Shown here: piece after piece, positions 61,742 to 64,000 of the stretch
Layout: every line of letters starts with the position of its first letter
Numbering within the stretch: position 1 is the first letter of the stretch
NCBI GenBank assembly: GCA_022486625.1
Contig: JAKVKH010000001.1
Location: 217,244-281,243 of the forward strand
DNA: 64,000 nucleotides
Direction of reading: 5' to 3'
Source of the DNA: Butyrivibrio sp.
GTDB lineage: Bacteria; Bacillota; Clostridia; Lachnospirales; Lachnospiraceae
Translations under genes and position numbers: made by a program
Notes under the pieces: model-generated
What the model was told of the DNA's origin: nothing
The model's input: only the letters and a program-made list of their open reading frames with translations
Databases searched by the model: none

Positions 61742-62029
61742 ATGAAAACTGTTTATCCATTAAGAAATGCCGTCAAGAACGGAACCAGAAAAAGCCCAAT
61801 GTATTCTGGAAATACAGAGGAATTCGTCAGCGAGATCTATGACTTCTGGCTGACGGACGAAGGCAGCAATCGCTACCGCCTGCATTCAAAGCATGAAATG
61901 CGCTGGAATGATTCCCTTGCCTATGATGTTGTCTGCCCGAAGTGCGGACAGACGCTCTCGGTATGCGGAACACCGCTGAACTACAATGACCTGTTCCTGT
62001 ACGAATGCAGGAACTGCGGAAAAAACTAA
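61742..62029 (+). CDS. Small zinc-ribbon protein
   Basis: This 95-residue protein has a C-terminal two-Cys-pair zinc ribbon (CPKCGQTLSVCG, then CRNCGKN; residues about 65-94). The N-terminal part (YPLRNAVKNGTRKSPMYSGN) is basic and not recognised. A perfect AAAGGAGG site precedes the ATG. It may bind nucleic acid, as many phage zinc ribbons do. The capsid gene follows after 14 bases. Confidence 0.75.
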   Translation: MKTVYPLRNAVKNGTRKSPMYSGNTEEFVSEIYDFWLTDEGSNRYRLHSKHEMRWNDSLAYDVVCPKCGQTLSVCGTPLNYNDLFLYECRNCGKN

Positions 62030-62043
62030 TGGAGGTTATGACT

Positions 62044-62982
62044 ATGAACGACTATACAAATATGACCGGAGACATCGGTTACGAGAAAGAATTCTGGAAT
62101 GCCATGCGCGGCAACAAGGGCGCTGAGGTAAAGCTTGACGCAGGACGCGACAGCACCACAGGCACCTATTCGCTGCCTGATGCCACACAGGCCGGATTTG
62201 CAAAGGAACTGGACAAGCAGAGCGTTTTCCGCTCCCTTGCCACGGTCATCAAAGCCTACCGGGGCGATTATCGAATTCTTGCGAAAGATTCCGATGATAT
62301 TGCCGCATGGGTTACAGAGGGCGGGGAAATTCCTGCTTTTGAAGGTATTGGCGATTTCACTCAGCACGAAGTAGGCAGCCATAAGCTGGCAAACATCGTG
62401 AGGCTTGATTCGGACTTTGTCTGTGACGCGTCTTTCAGTTTTGAGGACTATCTTGTTTCACGCCTTGCCCGGAACTTTGGCTTTGCCGAGGAGGACGCTT
62501 TTGTAAACGGCACCGGAGTAAATATGCCGACAGGCATTCTCGATACGGCTGCAGGAGCCAAGACAGGAGTGACCACCGCCGCAATCGCCACTGACAATAT
62601 CATCACGCTGTTCTTCTCTGTGGACAGCGAATACCGGAAGGATGCCGTCTGGATGATGAACGACCGCACAGCGCTTCATCTGAGGACGCTCAAGGACAGT
62701 GCGGGCAATTACCTCTGGCGCAGTACTGATGATACGATTCTCAGTCACAAAGTTGTTATTTCCAACTATATGCCAAACCCGGACAGCGGCAAAAGCCCGG
62801 TTATCTTCGGCGATATGAGCTATTACTGGATTATCGAACGCAAGCCGCTCACCATCCGCCCTCTGGTGGAAAAATACGCAGTTTACAATCAGATCGCTTA
62901 TCTGTCCTTTGAATTTCTGGACGCAAAGCTTATCCGCCGCGAGGCTGTAAAGGCTCTGACGCTCACCGCCGGAGGAAAATGA
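62044..62982 (+). CDS. HK97-fold phage major capsid protein (orphan)
   Basis: This 312-residue protein matches HK97-type capsid proteins from about residue 20: SVFRSLATVIKAYRGDYRI (N-arm/E-loop side), AWVTEGGEIPAFEGIGDFTQHEV, FEDYLVSRLARNFGFAEEDAFVNGTG and the C-terminal RREAVKALTL. It lacks the usual 100-residue delta/scaffold region, and no protease, portal or terminase gene is near. The ATG at 62044 has GGAGG seven bases upstream. It may form a small capsid, serve a satellite, or be a relic kept in frame. Confidence 0.85.
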   Translation: MNDYTNMTGDIGYEKEFWNAMRGNKGAEVKLDAGRDSTTGTYSLPDATQAGFAKELDKQSVFRSLATVIKAYRGDYRILAKDSDDIAAWVTEGGEIPAFEGIGDFTQHEVGSHKLANIVRLDSDFVCDASFSFEDYLVSRLARNFGFAEEDAFVNGTGVNMPTGILDTAAGAKTGVTTAAIATDNIITLFFSVDSEYRKDAVWMMNDRTALHLRTLKDSAGNYLWRSTDDTILSHKVVISNYMPNPDSGKSPVIFGDMSYYWIIERKPLTIRPLVEKYAVYNQIAYLSFEFLDAKLIRREAVKALTLTAGGK

Positions 62983-62984
62983 TT

Positions 62985-63146
62985 ATGGAAGATAAGAAAG
63001 TAACGTTCATGGAAAAGACCATCGGAGACACGACCTATATCGTGGAGGCTGCCGCAGGCGCGAATGCCCGTGAGACCGTGTATGAGAAGCTGAAAAAGCT
63101 GATTCTGCAGGATCCCGACAGACACAATTTGTTAAAGGCTTCATAA
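62985..63146 (+). CDS. TnpW-like transposon-encoded small protein
   Basis: This 53-residue frame, too short for the supplied track, starts 2 bases after the capsid stop with GGAGG upstream. It reads MEDKKVTFMEKTIGDTTYIV and ends with ETVYEKLKKLILQD. The pattern of a short I-G-x-T-T-Y strand and a C-terminal helix resembles TnpW-family proteins found beside Tn4451-type recombinases. Function is unknown. Its placement before the recombinase supports the assignment. Confidence 0.75.
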   Translation: MEDKKVTFMEKTIGDTTYIVEAAAGANARETVYEKLKKLILQDPDRHNLLKAS

Positions 63147-63157
63147 GACGATAATGC

Positions 63158-63186
63158 TTGACTTCTTCGCAGCAGGTATGGATATA
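63158..63186 (+). promoter_or_regulatory. Candidate promoter of the serine recombinase
   Basis: TTGACT (63158-63163) and GATATA (63181-63186) are 17 bases apart in the 79-base gap, so the recombinase may be expressed apart from the genes upstream. Confidence 0.4.
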
Positions 63187-63192
63187 TAGTAG

Positions 63193-64000
<808 letters not shown>

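Overview
The window is chromosomal DNA of a low-to-moderate GC anaerobic Firmicute, most likely a motile member of Clostridia (Lachnospiraceae-like). Supporting signs are the rnfCDGEAB order, a Phe T-box in front of pheST, strong AGGAGG ribosome sites, AGA-rich arginine usage, and dispersed chemotaxis genes. No tRNA, rRNA or CRISPR array was seen.

Region 1 (1-12.6 kb, mostly +): a partial PHP phosphatase (-), the glycolytic gap-pgk-tpiA cluster, a YfcE-like phosphodiesterase, mutY, a shikimate kinase-like gene, TetR and RpiR regulators, a BaiN-like flavoprotein, cmk-ispH-S1 protein, and cheR. Region 2 (12.6-21.2 kb): a convergent YprB-like nuclease, then the rnf operon. Facing it is apbE, whose product attaches FMN to RnfD and RnfG. 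apbE is translationally coupled to an unusual gene with two AP2-like repeats and a degenerate HNH-like middle. Region 3 (21.3-39.4 kb, +): thrC, Si-type citrate synthase, an M24 peptidase, a structured RNA that may be 6S RNA, a YihY protein, a chimeric GNAT remnant, small membrane proteins, T-box-pheS-pheT, a soluble CZB chemoreceptor, an M18 peptidase, queA, a PilZ protein and a nucleotide-sugar dehydrogenase. Region 4 (39.4-43.2 kb, -): an aroF-tyrA-aroA aromatic operon. Region 5 (43.2-51.5 kb, +): an EF-G-like GTPase, an M3 peptidase, an XRE regulator, and a cluster of a DRE-TIM synthase (Re-citrate synthase candidate), a GntR/FCD regulator and NADP-isocitrate dehydrogenase.

Region 6 (about 51.6-64 kb) is a mobile element with higher GC and different codon use. 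On + it carries a 'virulence-related' protein, DUF4314, DUF5049, a sigma region 4-like protein, a split primase plus SF3 helicase pair, small conserved proteins, an orphan HK97-type capsid gene, a TnpW-like 53-aa protein missed by the ORF track, and a large serine recombinase that runs off the right edge. A complete Type III restriction-modification cassette with its own XRE regulator sits inside it on the opposite strand. A GC-rich site resembling what I recall upstream of phage small-terminase genes lies near the capsid gene, although no terminase, portal or protease is visible. The best candidate for something new is this element, as a possible capsid-bearing satellite or reduced prophage. 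The AP2/HNH-apbE pair and a repeat cassette between the T-box terminator and pheS come next.

All functional calls rest on motifs recognised by eye; no database search was run.
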